A stretch of DNA of 64,000 bases from Ceratotherium simum simum (GCF_000283155.1 NW_004454210.1:6051001-6115000); one strand, 5' to 3'. Positions 21,434 through 34,490 are shown, counted from the stretch's first letter. Translations and numbers: made by a program. Notes: generated from the sequence alone by a model not told the origin.

Positions 21434-22854
21434 TTGGAAAGGTTTTTTTCTCTCTTGTCTCGTGTGTATGTGTGAGAGTTTGACTATCTACTTAGCACAG
21501 TGGTGTTCTACCAAATGGGATTGGATTCTTTCCTTGCTCCTGCTAACTACCCCCTCCTCCCCATCTCCACTCCGCAAGATTATGAAAGCAAAAGGGAGGG
21601 AGTGAGTGGGGAGGAAATATGAATTATTTAAACTGTATAAAAATGCTGGAATAAAATGAAGATTCAAAACTCTTATGGTTAAATTTAATCTTTTGTTCAA
21701 ACTCATTCACTGAGGAAATCTGTCTTCAAATGGGTCCTATTACAGAATATGATGACTCCAGTCACCCATCCTAGACTCTACATTTGCTATAAAGACTATT
21801 GTGGCATGATGATAGATGAGGAAATTTACTTCTATAGTCTGCAGGGGAGTCAAGTGCCAATAATTTAGGACTTTCCATGATACAGTACTAACTTTATATT
21901 CTAAGCAATCACAACCTATATTTATCCACCTGCTGTTTTTATGGTTTAGAAATCACACTATTTGTTTGTGATGGTAATTTATTATATTATAGAAGAAGAT
22001 TTTCCAATTACAGACTTGCATTGAGTTAGGGAGGGAATTAAAATACTTTGCCCCACTCCTGTTGATAAATAAAAATAGTCCATTCAATAGATTAAGGGTT
22101 CCCAATGAAATGGGACTCTTGGTCATTTTTAGAGTTTTCATTTGTGGACAAAATCTGTGGGAACATATTCAAATTTTAGATGAGAGAAGCCTGGAAATCA
22201 GTATTTAATAAGTAGAGAAGGGTGGTGCCTATAATAGTTTGAAGGATTTCATCGTGTGTAATATCTTCTTACTGGCTTTTTCAAAATATTGTCTACTAAA
22301 AACCATTAAAATTATATTTCTCTTACTTTAGGTATTTGACAACTACCTTTATAATTTTTATCATATCTGTGTTACATTTGTACTATTTGCCTAATTTTTC
22401 TTCAAATAAACTGACTTTATAATTATTTAGTGTAGAAGTCAAGACTACTAGTGATACAAATCCCACACTTTGGAAAACACTGCATTAAAACAGTAATTTG
22501 CAGCTAAAATTCACTGCCAATGTTCTGTCCACATTTTACTACAATTTGATGAGATCTAAAAATGTTGTTGTTTCCTTTTTCTCAATATCTTAGTGATGGT
22601 TGGTTTCAACTGAATACTGTTTTAAATTGTATTTGAATCATTCTACCACTGATAATATGGATCCATCCACAATTAAGCTGTATATTTCTGATAAATTGCT
22701 CTCCATCCTCCCTTAATTTAGTCTTTTATCATTTTGCTCAACTCTACGCCCAATTGCCAGATATAATCAAATGTCTGTGAACATGCACTTTTCTGTTTCA
22801 ATGATATTACTTACAAAAAAGAATAGATGGCCCATTTCACAGCTTTTAAAAATA
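21434..22854. other. Unannotated AT-rich sequence
   Basis: No gene or confident repeat. 22440-22490 has a weak MER5-like phrase (CACACTTTGGAAAACACTG). Confidence 0.4.
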
Positions 22855-22968
22855 CTCCTGTAGGGGTGAGTTTAAGGGTGTTCACTGTAATATTATTTCA
22901 ACTTTTATGCTTTTATGTATTTTTGAAAATTTTAATAATAAAACATTGGGGAAAAAACCCAACTTAAA
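22855..22968 (+). mobile_element. L1M-type LINE 3' end
   Basis: 'TAAGGGTGTTCACTGTAATATTATTTCAAC', 'TATTTTTGAAAATTTTAATAATAAAACATTGGGGAAAAAA' follow the 3' terminus of old L1M elements. Confidence 0.6.
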
Positions 22969-25002
22969 CTCCATGACAACCAAAACCATGCGTCTTTGAA
23001 TTTGTTCTCAAGTTAGTGGTTAAAATCAAGTGAAACATGCTGTGGCTAAATGAGAATATTACCAAGTTTTCTTCATATAAGTTGTGGGTTCTTAGAATCT
23101 TGGTCTAAGTCCACTCATAAAACCCTAAGGAAGGTCGTAAATTCCTTAAGGTACTGACAGGTATTGATAAGTGAAGCTATTTGGTTAATTTCCTCTACCA
23201 ATACCTAAAAGTAAGTAACTTCAAATATTAAACACTTTTTTTCTTAATTTATGATCTACATTTTTGTTATAACAAGAAGTTCCTAAATCTTAGTACTGGA
23301 GAGGTACAGAAGGTAATATTCAGTTATAAGGAGGATATGAAGTTGAACTATCATATAAGCATTAGCAGTTCATCCATTTCTGTTCATTCTGGCTTAATTT
23401 ACTTGACATATCCTCTCAAGAAAATATTTTAACCTGTTTATTACTTGGTGAATTTTTACCCTAATTTCCAGTGGCAAAGGTCCACCTAAACACTTATATA
23501 CCACTGTGTAGATGGGGACATTTGAAAACCTTTGTAGTGATTTTCTGACACATTTGCAGTGTGGTATGGAGTACTCTAATATACAGCAAGCATTTGCTGA
23601 ATACAGAATAATGCATATGATAGTTCTGTGACATGAATAATCATCATTATCTTTCAACAAATAATAGTGACTCATCAAATAAAAATTAATGATTTTAATG
23701 AAGAATCATTGGAACTTGCTGTTATTGAAGAAAGACAGTTGCATTGATTGATGCACATGGTAACGTGCTCTGAAATATGACTACCTTAGGTCTTTACTCT
23801 TCTCGATTGATATGCAAGCCATAATAAAGCTTTTACTGTTATTCAATATCAACAATGGCATTAGCAATATAATTTGAGTTGCTTGGTGGAGAAGAAATGA
23901 AAACAAAGATTATCAAATATTGTTGCTTGATTTCAAGTATTAAGAACTTAATTCAACTTGGTTACATCAAGATTCCTAGAGTGAGAAAAGGAGCTGAGCA
24001 GAGGAAAAAAGCAGAATACATGAAATATACTGACATGTATTATTATTCTCACAACAGGTTTTAAAAAATTGAAAAAATTAATTGTTTGCAATAGGATAAG
24101 CATAAAACATTCTATGACAAATATTTTAAGTCTGGTTCTAAAATACCCTATTTAGACAGGCAGGCCATAGAGCATCTTTGAAAATTCATTTCAAATTTCT
24201 TCATTGCAATAATTAATTACAACTGTTATGGTTTTTAAAAAAATTACAATGCCTGTTCTTTCTAATACCCAATACCTTAAATCAATGTCGCATAGTGCAT
24301 ATAAGGAAAGATTGCAGATGTTTTCTAGAATATCACATCCTTCCTCACCCCTGAAATTCCTGATCGTTGACCCCTGGTGTAAGACAATCCATTGTCCACC
24401 TGGCACATAGATTGTGCCATATCTTAAGCTTTAAAGTTTCACGGAATTAGCTTCACCCACAAGGGTACTGGAATGTTTGAACTTCAGCTGACATCCTTGA
24501 GGATAGATGGTTTCAAGGAAGAATGGTCATGGCTAGCTCAGAACACATTGGGTTTGTCTGTGTCTAAGGAATTTGCCTCCAGAAATTTTCTTTGATTGAG
24601 GAAGTCCAGGCCATATAATCTATGGGTCACCTACCTGAACATGTTGTATTTGTTTACCACAGTTATTTTTACCCCCAAAGAGTCTGGTTTGACATGCCCA
24701 TTAAGTCAAAGGGATTTTGAAGCAAATACAAAGCAATATGGCTTACCATGCGCACTGATAAATGCTGTTGATAACCTTAAAATTCTTACATCTATTTGAG
24801 AAGATATTGTAACGTATTCCAGAAATATTTAAAGCTTTTCAGAATGACCAGCAAATTTGGTTGTTATTAGAAAACATTGTAAAAGTGTAGAGTGAAAACA
24901 AGGAAGTGGGAAAGACTGAGAATAGTTACCATAGATTTCTAGAGTCATGGAACTGAAAGGAATATAATAGAAATAATAATAATGCCTGGCACTTCATCTC
25001 TT
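22969..25002. other. Unannotated AT-rich sequence
   Basis: About 2 kb with no gene, RNA gene or confidently named repeat. Short overlapping frames on both strands only. Confidence 0.4.
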
Positions 25003-25200
25003 TGTCCAATCAACAAACATTTAGTAAACTTGTACTGTATGCCAAATGTTGATGATAAAAAGATAGATAAGGCACATTCCATGCTTGAAGGAGCTCAGGG
25101 ATGAGGGGGAGAGATACATACACAAGGACACAATTAAATAGAGATATTGACAGGAGCTTTGAGAGCACAGAGGAGAGTGCAAATCTGTTTGAGGGCTAGA
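25003..25200 (-). mobile_element. L2 LINE 3' end, antisense
   Basis: 'CCAATCAACAAACATTTAGTAAACTTGTACTGTATGCC' and 'CATGCTTGAAGGAGCTCAGGG' follow the reversed L2 3' UTR. Confidence 0.65.
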
Positions 25201-25484
25201 AGACACTTCTTCCTCTGAGGTCTATTTATTTCCTTCTCGTAGTCACCTCTAAGCGGCACTTGTGTTCTGCTGAATCCTTATGACTCTAAGTGGTCGATGA
25301 TGGCATTGGATAGGAGTTTGCCGTTCATGTTAAAGAAAGACAAAACTTATAATGTGAGAATTCACATTAAAACGTATGTATTCAGCAATTCTTAGTAGAA
25401 AATTCTGAATCAAGAATGTGTCAAGGTTAAAAGTACTTGTGCTCTCTCTATTTAACTAGATGATTGTTTAGAGTTAGACTAGCC

Positions 25485-25660
25485 ATCCTCAATCCTGGTT
25501 GCACGTTGGATTCACCTGCAGAACTTTAAAAAAAATACACTGTTTGGTTCCACCCCGGAGAGTCTGATTTAATTGGTTTGAGATGGATGGAGGGAATCAG
25601 TATTTTTAAATAGTTCTCCAGTTGGTTTTGTCCTGCCAAGAGTTGAGTTTTTGGTTTAGA
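25485..25660. mobile_element. MER5A-type hAT-Charlie fragment
   Basis: 'CCTGGTTGCACGTTGGATTCACCTGCAGAACTTT', 'CCACCCCGGAGAGTCTGATTTAATTGG', then 'CAGTATTTTTAAATAGTTCTCC' follow MER5A in order. The 3' part is decayed. Confidence 0.75.
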
Positions 25661-25959
25661 TTAGTGACCTTTTTCAACCTATTCTTACCTGGTTTGAGTA
25701 AATAGTTACACTTTTAAGTACCACCTTAGCAGGACTCACTGCTCACTTACTAAGATATACAAGATACACAACAGCCTGAAATAGCCACCTCTGCTTTTGC
25801 TGAAACCTCAGAAGAGTTGGTATGCTCCCTGCATTATTCTCTTTTCCTTGAATAGCCTGTTATAACTCTTCTAGTATAATAGTCTGCTTCTCTTCTTCTA
25901 AGCATGTTTCCTCATTTAGTTTTTAAGATGTCTTTTCATTGTGAACTGCCTTCGATTTT

Positions 25960-26370
25960 CACCTCTTTATTTTTTTGAAAATAATATTATTTACTTATAA
26001 AATATGTTTTTATAGGAAATTTGTAAAAGATAAAGCATAAAATTAAGAGCAAAGGTTACTACAAGAATAGGCAGTCCTACTCTGTGGCACGCATTTTCAA
26101 TCGTTTTTCTGTGTTAATAGACATATTAACATTTTATTTACAAACTTAGAGAATCCTGTAGTATCAAAATATCTCTTATAATCGAGATTTCACCTGAAAA
26201 ATTTTATCTTGAAGAATTCCAATATTTACAATCTTGTAGATTGTAATCTTAAAAATCATAATTTTTAAAGGCTTCTTGGTATTCCGTTGAATACATAACA
26301 TATTTTTTTAAACAGTATCCTATTTGGGGCATTTAGGTTGGTGTCTTTTTTTTTTTTTTTTTTACTTTGA
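25960..26370 (-). mobile_element. L1M-type LINE fragment (probable), with poly-T
   Basis: 'GTTACTACAAGAATAGGCAG', 'GTGTTAATAGACATATTAACATTTTATTTAC', 'TATCCTATTTGGGGCATTTAGGTTGG' resemble the antisense 3' end of old L1M elements (better preserved at 39.1-39.5 kb). Ends in an 18-nt T run at 26346-26363. Confidence 0.5.
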
Positions 26371-26859
26371 AGAGTCTACAGTTGGATTTTGTTCCTTAAC
26401 GCCAGGTTAGAATCTTTGGGGACTTTAAACCATTCATGATGATTTTAATGTTTCTCAAGTGTAGTTTTCTTCCACATCATTTCATGCTTTCTCTCTTTTT
26501 TTAAAAAAGCTGCCTTCTCTGCTTTCCTTTTTCTTCTCACTCGTCCTTTGGCCATCAGGGATGAGAGTGAGTTGCACTAGGGGGAAACACCACGGCAAGC
26601 TCCTCACTTACTACTCGATCTAGCCTTTGTCTCCAGCTCTCCTTATTCCAGGAACTATTGGAATTTTCTGCTTGAATCTCTTCCTCCCTTTTCCTAGGCT
26701 GTATGCTCTTTCACATATGGGTCAGAACTGGCTTTACTTCAGTGAGGTCTGTATTTTGCAGAAATTCTTAGAAGTTTCTGCTATTTGTCTACCAATATCC
26801 CTAGTTCTGACTGCTGATGGAGGTTTTCCTTTATATGTCTATCATGTCTGTCAGGAGAG
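26371..26859. other. Unannotated, pyrimidine-rich
   Basis: No repeat recognised. The open frame at 26627-26863 has no known domain. Confidence 0.4.
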
Positions 26860-27110
26860 GTAGTCCTGCATAGAGATTCCAGGCTCAGACACAAATGAAC
26901 ACTAATCAAGCTTCCAGCATTTACTTGTTTTATGTGTTCATGCAATAATTTAACTCTCTAAATATCAGTTTTCTCATCTATAATAGGGACTATTAATTGT
27001 ACTTAATTTATAAGATTATTATAGGGATTAAATGAGATAGAGCTTGTAATGTGTATAGCACAATGTCTGACATGAAGACGTGCTGGATAAATGTTAGCTT
27101 GTGATGATGA
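26860..27110 (+). mobile_element. MIR SINE
   Basis: Sense MIR from the central part to the tail: 'AATTTAACTCTCTAAATATCAGTTTTCTCATC', 'TAATAGGGACTATTAATTGTAC', 'GGGATTAAATGAGATAGAGC', 'AGCACAATGTCTGACATG', 'GGATAAATGTTAGC'. Confidence 0.8.
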
Positions 27111-27400
27111 GAATGAGGAAGAGGATTTCAATGGAAATCTCAGGTTGCCATTGTGCCCAGAACCATTTAGTGAGGAATGAATAAAAAGGAATTTGATTCT
27201 TTTATTGGAAGCACATTGTTTTGAACTAAAATGAACATAGGTTAAATTACAAAGCCAAATAATAAGTTATTGAAAGCAGATTTTTTAATTGTTTGTTTTA
27301 AAGTTGAATCACTCTGTACCTCAAAAGTTTTTCTTATTCCTTAGATACAAGTATGTTTCCAATATTTATAATCCCAAAACTCATGCTACAGCTTAAACCA

Positions 27401-28031
27401 TGTTATGGGCTGAATTGTGTCCCCCTTCAAATTCACTTGTTTGAATTCTTAATTCCCCGTACCACAGAATGTGACTCTATTTGGAGACAGGATCTTTTTC
27501 TTTTTGTGAGGAAAATCAGCCCTGAGCTAACATCCAATGCCACTCTTCTTTTTGCTGAGGAAGACTGGCCCTGGGCTAATATCCATGCCCATCTTCCTCT
27601 ACTTTACATGAGATGCTGCCACAGCACGGCTTGACAAGCGGTGTGTCTGTGCATGCCCTGGATCCAAACCTGCAAACCCCGGGCAGCCGAAGCAGAGCAT
27701 GCACACTACTTCTATACCACCGGCCTGTCCCGGGAGACAGGATCTTTAAAAAGGTATTTAAGGTTAAATGGGGTCATTAGGGTGGGCCCTCATCCAAAAT
27801 GACTGGTGTCCTTAAAAAAAGAGAAGAGTAGGACAAAAAGAGAAAAGACCATGTGAAGACACGGGAAGACAGCCATTTACAAGCTAAGGAGAGACAGCTT
27901 AGAAGAAACCAACCCTACCAACACCTTGATCTTGGATTTCCAGCCTCAAGAACTATGAAAAAATAAATTTCTGTTGTTTAAGCAACCCAGTCTGCGGTAC
28001 TTTGTTATGGCAGCCTTAGCAAACTATTATA
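27401..28031 (+). mobile_element. MLT1-type solo LTR (ERVL-MaLR), interrupted by an ERE
   Basis: Starts TGTTATGGGCTGAATTGTGTCCCCC and ends 'GTTTAAGCAACCCAGTCTGCGGTACTTTGTTATGGCAGCC..' with a polyadenylation signal (AATAAATTTCTG) near 27962. All MLT1A/B landmarks are present, including 'GGTCATTAGGGTGGGCCC' and 'CACCTTGATCTTGGATTTCC'. The ERE at 27498-27732 splits it. No internal ERVL/MaLR sequence is seen, so this is a solo LTR. Confidence 0.9.
27483..27747 (-). mobile_element. ERE SINE inside the MLT1 LTR, perfect 15-bp target-site duplication
   Basis: Antisense ERE body ('GAGGAAAATCAGCCCTGAGCTAACATCC', 'TGCTGAGGAAGACTGGCCC') followed by a decayed tRNA-like part and head ending at 27732. GGAGACAGGATCTTT is duplicated at 27483-27497 and 27733-27747. 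Its head has lost most CpGs, so it looks older than the 7.5-kb copy. Confidence 0.92.
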
Positions 28032-28356
28032 GATCATATTTAATTTTTTCCCTGTGTAGCATTTAAAAATTTGTTGATTAGCCTGGCTTTTTAAAACATA
28101 TCATCGTCATCATCATCATCACACTGCTTCTCAGCAAAATAGCCTTAGTTCTTATAAATGCTTCTCATACAAGTATTTTGGGGCAAGCTACAAAGCTGAA
28201 AAGATAAAGAAAAGAGTTGCTTCACTCTAGATATTTGCTTTCTTAAAAAAAGACTATCTCTTGTTTAAGTCTTTGCTTTCTACCCTAGTCTGACTATACT
28301 ATTTCCAAGACATGCATATGCTGAACCCTTTATTCCAATATTTTCATGGTCGGTTT
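28032..28356. other. Unannotated, with a (CAT)n microsatellite at about 28099-28122
   Basis: A short CAT/CATCAT repeat; otherwise nothing recognised. Confidence 0.5.
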
Positions 28357-29629
28357 CTTTTACTCAGAAATGTTGTCATGCCATAAAACAAATTAAGAAT
28401 AATTATCTTGGAATTGAGAGACAGGAGGAAGAAAATAAAATACCATATACCGTACTCAGAGAATGAGATCTGCTGAGTAGAAAAATTATGGGGCTGAGTT
28501 CTCCGATTCCTTTTTTTAGCACTTTTAAGAGTCCAGCGGTGTCATATATATAGGAATGGACTCCTTTTTCTTTGTAGTATTTTCTAAGAGCTCATTTTCT
28601 CTCTTAAATCTATAGAGAGAGTATATCTGAGTGCTCAGTGAAAGTTCCTTGTTGGAGCGAATGTTTAGAAGAGAATCAATGAGCAGGTTGAAGCTGAAAT
28701 AGTGCAAGCCAGAAAGAGCTGAATAAGAATTGCAGCTGATTTTCAGAGTGCTACAATCCACACAGTTGAATCTTTATATTTTGCTTGAACTTAACTCAAT
28801 TAGCAGCCTCTGAAAGATAAGCTACCTTTATTTACTTATTTACCCATGTTTTCACCTAACAACAAAAAGGAGTCAAGAAAACATTCTCTCTCTTTCCTCA
28901 TTAAAAGAGAGCTCTTTGAGGAGATTTTTCATTTTTTAAATGACATACCACAGTAGCTATCCAGAATTCAGACCATAGAGGATGTCCATTAGTGTTTTTT
29001 TGCTGGTTGAGAGATTTGCCAAATATGAGAGGCTATTATCATGAACAGAAAAAAGTGTGGCTGTTATGGGATAATGTCTCTCTTCATCTGAATAGTTGTT
29101 GAGGAAGACTCTGAAAATGGGAGAGGGAGCATTCTTGGGACTGTCACGCTTAGCAGTTTTCTCCATAGAATCACTAAATAGACATAAACCTCAAAGTAAG
29201 TATTTCATATTTTAAAATGTTTTCCAAGAAACGTGTTTTAGAAGAATAGAATAATTAGATAACCAGATGCTCTCTCAACAACCAATTTTGTCCATTCTCC
29301 AAGATTTTAGGAAACATAACCAGACCATCTTGGATGAATTCTTATCTATAAGTTTTAAAAGAACTTCATAGACAGTGATTCTATAACCATCCATAAATAA
29401 AATTTCATGTTTGTATTTGAGTTATGGGAGGAATTGGGAGACATGACATTGCTAGAATCTTAAATGTGCTAGAAAAAGAAATTGGAGCCACCCGCCCCAT
29501 AGTTTTTCTACTCAGGAGATCTCATTCCCTGAGTATGTTATATGGTTTTATTTTCTTCCTCCTGTCTCCCAATCCCAAGACAATTATTCTTAATTTGTTT
29601 TATGGCATGACAACATTTCTAAGTAAAAG
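28357..29629. repeat. Long inverted repeat: 190-bp arms, about 0.9-kb spacer
   Basis: The left arm 28357-28546 is the reverse complement of the right arm 29444-29629. I count about 23 differences over 188 aligned positions (about 88% identity), with one 2-bp indel. The outer 80 bp are about 95% identical and the inner third is more diverged. The arms match no repeat family I know. The spacer 28547-29443 has no similarity to the arms and no recognised repeat. It holds two small minus-strand frames (28525-28761, 28957-29166) without known domains. Confidence 0.9.
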
Positions 29630-32600
29630 TTAATATCCCAATTTTAACTACAGTTTCTTATCAATGCCATACATCCTTCCCCAACAATTTTATTCTTAGC
29701 ACTGTAGGCTCTGCAGTTGGTATTTACTTTTACCTTATCAAAATTTAACATACTGGTCAACTTCTTTATCGTATTTGAAGCTTACCGGGTTCTGGGGTGC
29801 TATCATAGCCATGTTCACTAGAGGCTTTTCCTATAGTGTAAATTAAGTCACTGAATTCAGTTACAGTCATTTCCTGGCAGAGAGAGGCAATTAAATTGTG
29901 TGGGTCCAAAGCTGGTAATGACTTCACAATTATAGAGCAACCACAGACCTTGGTGTTCCATATAAATGATCACAGCAGACCAACATGGCCTTTCATATGA
30001 CAGCCTGCACTTTAAAGATATATGACAAAACTTTGTAGCTAACCACGTCACTTTAGCTTATGTCTCTTGACATTGAGATTCTCTGTTAAATTTACCAGCA
30101 AAGCTCCTCTTCAACAGAGCATTATGGAGTATTTTAATTCTAACCACATATTGATTCATCTAATTTCATACTTGAATAGTTATAATTTATCAAATTTATA
30201 GAGTTCTAGATGTTTAGTTTATGTGGTCTATTTGTTTTATAGTTGGATTCTTTTTCTCCTTCTGAATGGAGGATCCCACTAAAATCTCAGCTAATATGTT
30301 CTGACACTGCCACAGGACTCTCTGTGTGCAATAGCTTTGGATGGTTTCGATTTAATCGAGAGGAAGATGAGAGTGGGTGTCCATTTCTTTCAACTCCTCA
30401 GCTCTTTGACCATCCATCTTAGTCCATGTGTGGTTACTCAGGATACAGCATTAATGATAGCTGTCAAAATAATGGGTTGTGGGTTAGAGGTCATGAAAAA
30501 TATGTAAAAGACTTCAGGGTGAACTGATGATAAAGTAACTCATTTAGTCATTTAAATGCTAGACTAGCATGGCCTTGGTGAGATCAGGGGTTAGTGGGAG
30601 CAAGAAGAATAAATGGGGACATCTCCAAGTAGTTTACTCTTGTTAAAAGGAAAAAAAAGATGATAATAGCATTACCAAACAAGCACGCTAGAGGCAATTT
30701 TCTTAATTATAGTGCTGACCTAGCAGTGTACGCAGAGTGGTCTTGCTATTGGCATGAAAGCTTTTACTTTCAAATAATATTAACCCTTCTTGGTACTGTA
30801 TGTCTTAATTAAGATAATTCCTGGAAGTGCTGGCAATGTCAGCAATTTTATGTTTCCATTGGTGTTTATAAGCCATTTGTGAAAGATGCGAGCTAGGGTC
30901 CTGGCACAGGGTCCGAAGTGAGTTACTCTATCCAAGGAACTTTTACAATGAATCTAAAGGAAACGCTTGCCACTTTCTATTTATTAGGTAAGTTAGTTAA
31001 TATCATACTACACAAATTTTTTAAAAAGAGAGAGAGAGAGAGATCATCTTGGTCCCATAAAATCCTCCAGACAGCTAAAACCATGCCACATAATCCTTAC
31101 AAAAACTACATTATTTGATTTTAAATATAAAATTGGCATTTATAGCCTTGTATCTCAATTGTTGGATATAATTAATTATAATATATTCTTATTTATAGTG
31201 TAAAAAAGTACTAAAACAATTGCTTGTAGAAATTATACAATGGAAGAATCATTGAAATCTCATTTTAACATCTGAAAAACATTGGGTTGATGTAATTTTT
31301 AAATGAATTCTTATATTTCTTTACCACTGCAGGGCTCCAGGAAGAAACCTTTGAAATTCTCCAGAGAATAACCAGAGTTAATTTATGGTCACTTGAAGAA
31401 TTGCTTTTGAAAACAGACTTGAGGTGTATAATGTCATTCTAAAGTATGTTTTCCTGATGTCTCTAGGTGGAAATGTGAAATGTGGCCTCTCTGAGAGAAC
31501 TCAAGTTTCACTTAAATGGTAGGCACATCAAGAATCAAGCAAAAGAGAAACTTGAATTTTATTTGATGAATTTGAGTTCCTGAGTATTCTAGATGAGGTA
31601 TCTATGTATCAACAACTCTATGGACAATGGTCAAATTCTCATGTTATTTGACTCTGGTTAGAAAGTTAGAGGGATAAAATTTTCTCACGGGTTGATTTAG
31701 AGAGACTTGACACTCTGTTTTATAAATTTTTACTATAGTTTCTTTAGATCTCTATTATCTTATACAAATTACTTGCTATAGTCATAATATTTTAGTGCAA
31801 GCATATTTTCAAACATTTGTTCAGTTTATGAGTTATTTTCAAACTTGTACACCAAATATATTAGCAAATCTTTCTGTCAATGTTATAAGATTATGTGGTA
31901 ATGCAAAAATATATCAATTATTCTTTTAGTTGTTTTATATAAGCAAAATGCCTACTGTAAAACCAAGTATTTTCAACTTCATAAAAAATGGTTTCTCATC
32001 AGTAATTATTTCCGTGGGCTGGTTAGACTCTATTATTTTCCTACCAGTCTTCCTTTAAGCATTCCTTCTTTCAAGAGTATTTGCTACTGCTTAACTCTCT
32101 AGGACCTTTTGGCAATGACGTTAGAACCAATGGAGAACTTCACTGGCACTTAATTGTATAATGCGCCCAGAATCCAGCAAGGGCTGCGTATTTGGGTAAC
32201 TGAAAGATAATGATGAAAACTTTTCCTTTAGTGTAAATATTATTTTAAAAAACAAACAAATAAATTATAACCAATAAAATAATAGTTTTTTTGTAGTTTT
32301 TAAGATTACGTTTGTCTATATTCTAGACAAATCTTGATAGTTTAGAGAGTTTACGTTACATAGGTAAGAAAAAAAATCAAAAAAGATTTGTTTTTTTGAA
32401 ATACAAATAAAATGCACAGTATAGTTGTTAACTACACTCAGCCAAAGCTTCTGAAGATCAATTAGTGTTAACACTTATACATTTTTTTAAATTTCTTACT
32501 GAAGTGCGGAGTATTGTGGCATCTTACAGCATCAGAATTCCAACTGCGGGGTAGGGGGCGAATCTACATTTCTCTTAGTAGAGATGAGAAGGAAAGACTT

Positions 32601-33760
32601 AATCATATGTGATTATCATTAATTACCATTTTAGAAATAAATATTGTAATAATGTATTAAATACGAAAACAATGCCAGAAGTCTCCGAAGAAGATGATAA
32701 TCGAAATTAATTTAGGGCTTCGGTGGACTATTTGAACAATAGCAAAAATAAAATCTTTTTTCCATTTCATAAGACATAGGGCAGTTTAAATCACATAGAC
32801 AGAGTATTTCATTGGGGTGTAATGATCTGAGGGAGACGAAATTTTAGTGGAATGGGATGGAATGTAAGAGATGGTCAAACATAAGAATGAAGGAGTAGGA
32901 AATGACTTAGAAACATTAAAAAACTGTAGCTAGTAATGAATTTGTAGTTAGCAGTAACAGTCATTTTTCTCTTCCTCAATTATTTATTCTTCTATTCATT
33001 TATTCAGTAAGAAGTTACAGAAATCTTATTATATTTCTAACTTTTATATATTTGGGGTAAATTCTTCATGTTTATCATTAAAAGGACCTCAAATGTTTCT
33101 AAATTCTTTATTAAGATGGAAAAGAAGAAATAAAGGTAGTAGCAGTCAAAAATATGGAGAAGAGTTCAAAGTTAATTAATCTATTAAATATATATTCTTG
33201 AGCAAGGAAGAACTTCTCTGGACCTAAGTTTCTTCCTTTGTAAAATGAAATAGAAGCAGCTGAACTTTACCGTCCACTTAAGCTGCATGTGTCAGCTCTG
33301 AGATGAGTTGGACTTGCTGGCAGGCTTTATGAAACTTGCTAATTCTCCATTTTTCTGGCCAAATTGTGTCTCAACTCTCTACTACTCCATGAAGTGTTAA
33401 GTGGAGCTACAATCTCAAACCTTAGAACAACATCCAGAAATCTTAACAGAAACTGCACTTTAATCTTAGTCTTCCTCTTCCAAAATGTAGTTTGCCAAAC
33501 TGATGAGCTTTGACTTATCCTGACTCAGCAAAGGGACTCAAGGTCTCAAGTCAGTTTTCTTGTCCATCCAGAGAGTGACTGGAGGACATTGTTAGTCTCC
33601 AAGTGTGTGAGGGTGAAAGGAGAGCACACTCCTTCTCTTCTGGCTTCATACTGAAGAAGGACACAGAATCATGATGAAATGATCCTGGGGACAAGCACTC
33701 AGGCTAGATTAAGTTTGAGAAACATCAGACTGATTAAGGGACCTTGAATTTTCCTAATCA
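29630..33760. other. Repeat-poor sequence, possibly containing conserved non-coding elements
   Basis: About 4 kb in which I recognise no transposon. There is a (GA)n run at 31027-31042. Segments at about 29.83-30.05, 30.24-30.45 and 30.69-30.89 kb have a non-repetitive, motif-rich texture (for example GGCAATTAAATTGTGTGG, TTTCTTAATTATAGTGCTG, TGTCTTAATTAAGATAATTCC). An AT-rich, low-repeat segment in a mammal often marks regulatory or intronic constraint, but this is not shown here. Confidence 0.35.
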
Positions 33761-34021
33761 AAATATGAGTTGCTAGGGCCGGCCCCGTGGCGTAGCAGTT
33801 AAGTGCGCACGCTCTGCTGCTGGCGGCCCGGGTTTGGATCCCGGGCGTGCTCCGATGCACCGCTTGTCAGGCCATGCTGTGGCGGCGTCCTATGTAAAGT
33901 GGAGGAAGATGGTCACAGATGTTAGCCCAGGGCCAGTCTTCCTCAGCAAAAAGGGGAGGATTGGCATGGATGTTAGCTCAGGGCTGATCTTCCTCACACA
34001 CACAAAAAAAATGGGTTGCTA
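33761..34021 (+). mobile_element. ERE SINE with near-perfect target-site duplication
   Basis: Head GGGCCGGCCCCGTGGC at 33776, B box 'GGGTTTGGATCCC', 'CCATGCTGTGGCGGCGTCC', the double 'GTTAGC..CAGGG' body, and a (CA)n/A tail to about 34006. Flanks AAATATGAGTTGCTA (33761-33775) and AAAAATGGGTTGCTA (34007-34021) form a 15-bp duplication with two mismatches. Confidence 0.95.
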
Positions 34022-34359
34022 TGAAATGTTACTTTTTCCTACCAGAACATTGTGTCAAATAGACAAAATTATAGTCTTTTGGGGTCCCAAGTAGACAAAA
34101 TGCTCTTTAAAGGATTAAATTTTTGGATATGAATAAAAACTAGTGGAAATCTCTTCTCTGTGACATGCCCTGGTTCTTGTAGTTCTTCTCTGTGATTACA
34201 CTTTTATTTGTCTTCACCTTGTAGTCACTATTTTTCTAGTGGATCTCAGAAAAATTCCTCTACATCTTTTAGTTGGGATTTTCTCGTTCCTCTGTGGAAA
34301 ACAGAGATATCATTCCAGAGACATTGAGAGGATGAATACAATATTGTTTTAAAGGGTGG

Positions 34360-34490
34360 TATATCAATGGGTGTTTATTGAATACAGACCATGTGCTCAG
34401 TGACATAGGAGGCTGTGGGAGAACAGACATCATCAATGTGCCTCAAGAATGACATAGACATTAAATAAGCAGCCACATCAAACATCGTCT
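34360..34490 (-). mobile_element. L2 LINE 3' end fragment, antisense
   Basis: 'GTTTATTGAATACAGACCATGTGCTCAGTG' is the reversed L2 end ('..TGAGC.CATAGTAGGTATTCAATAAAC'). Confidence 0.55.
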
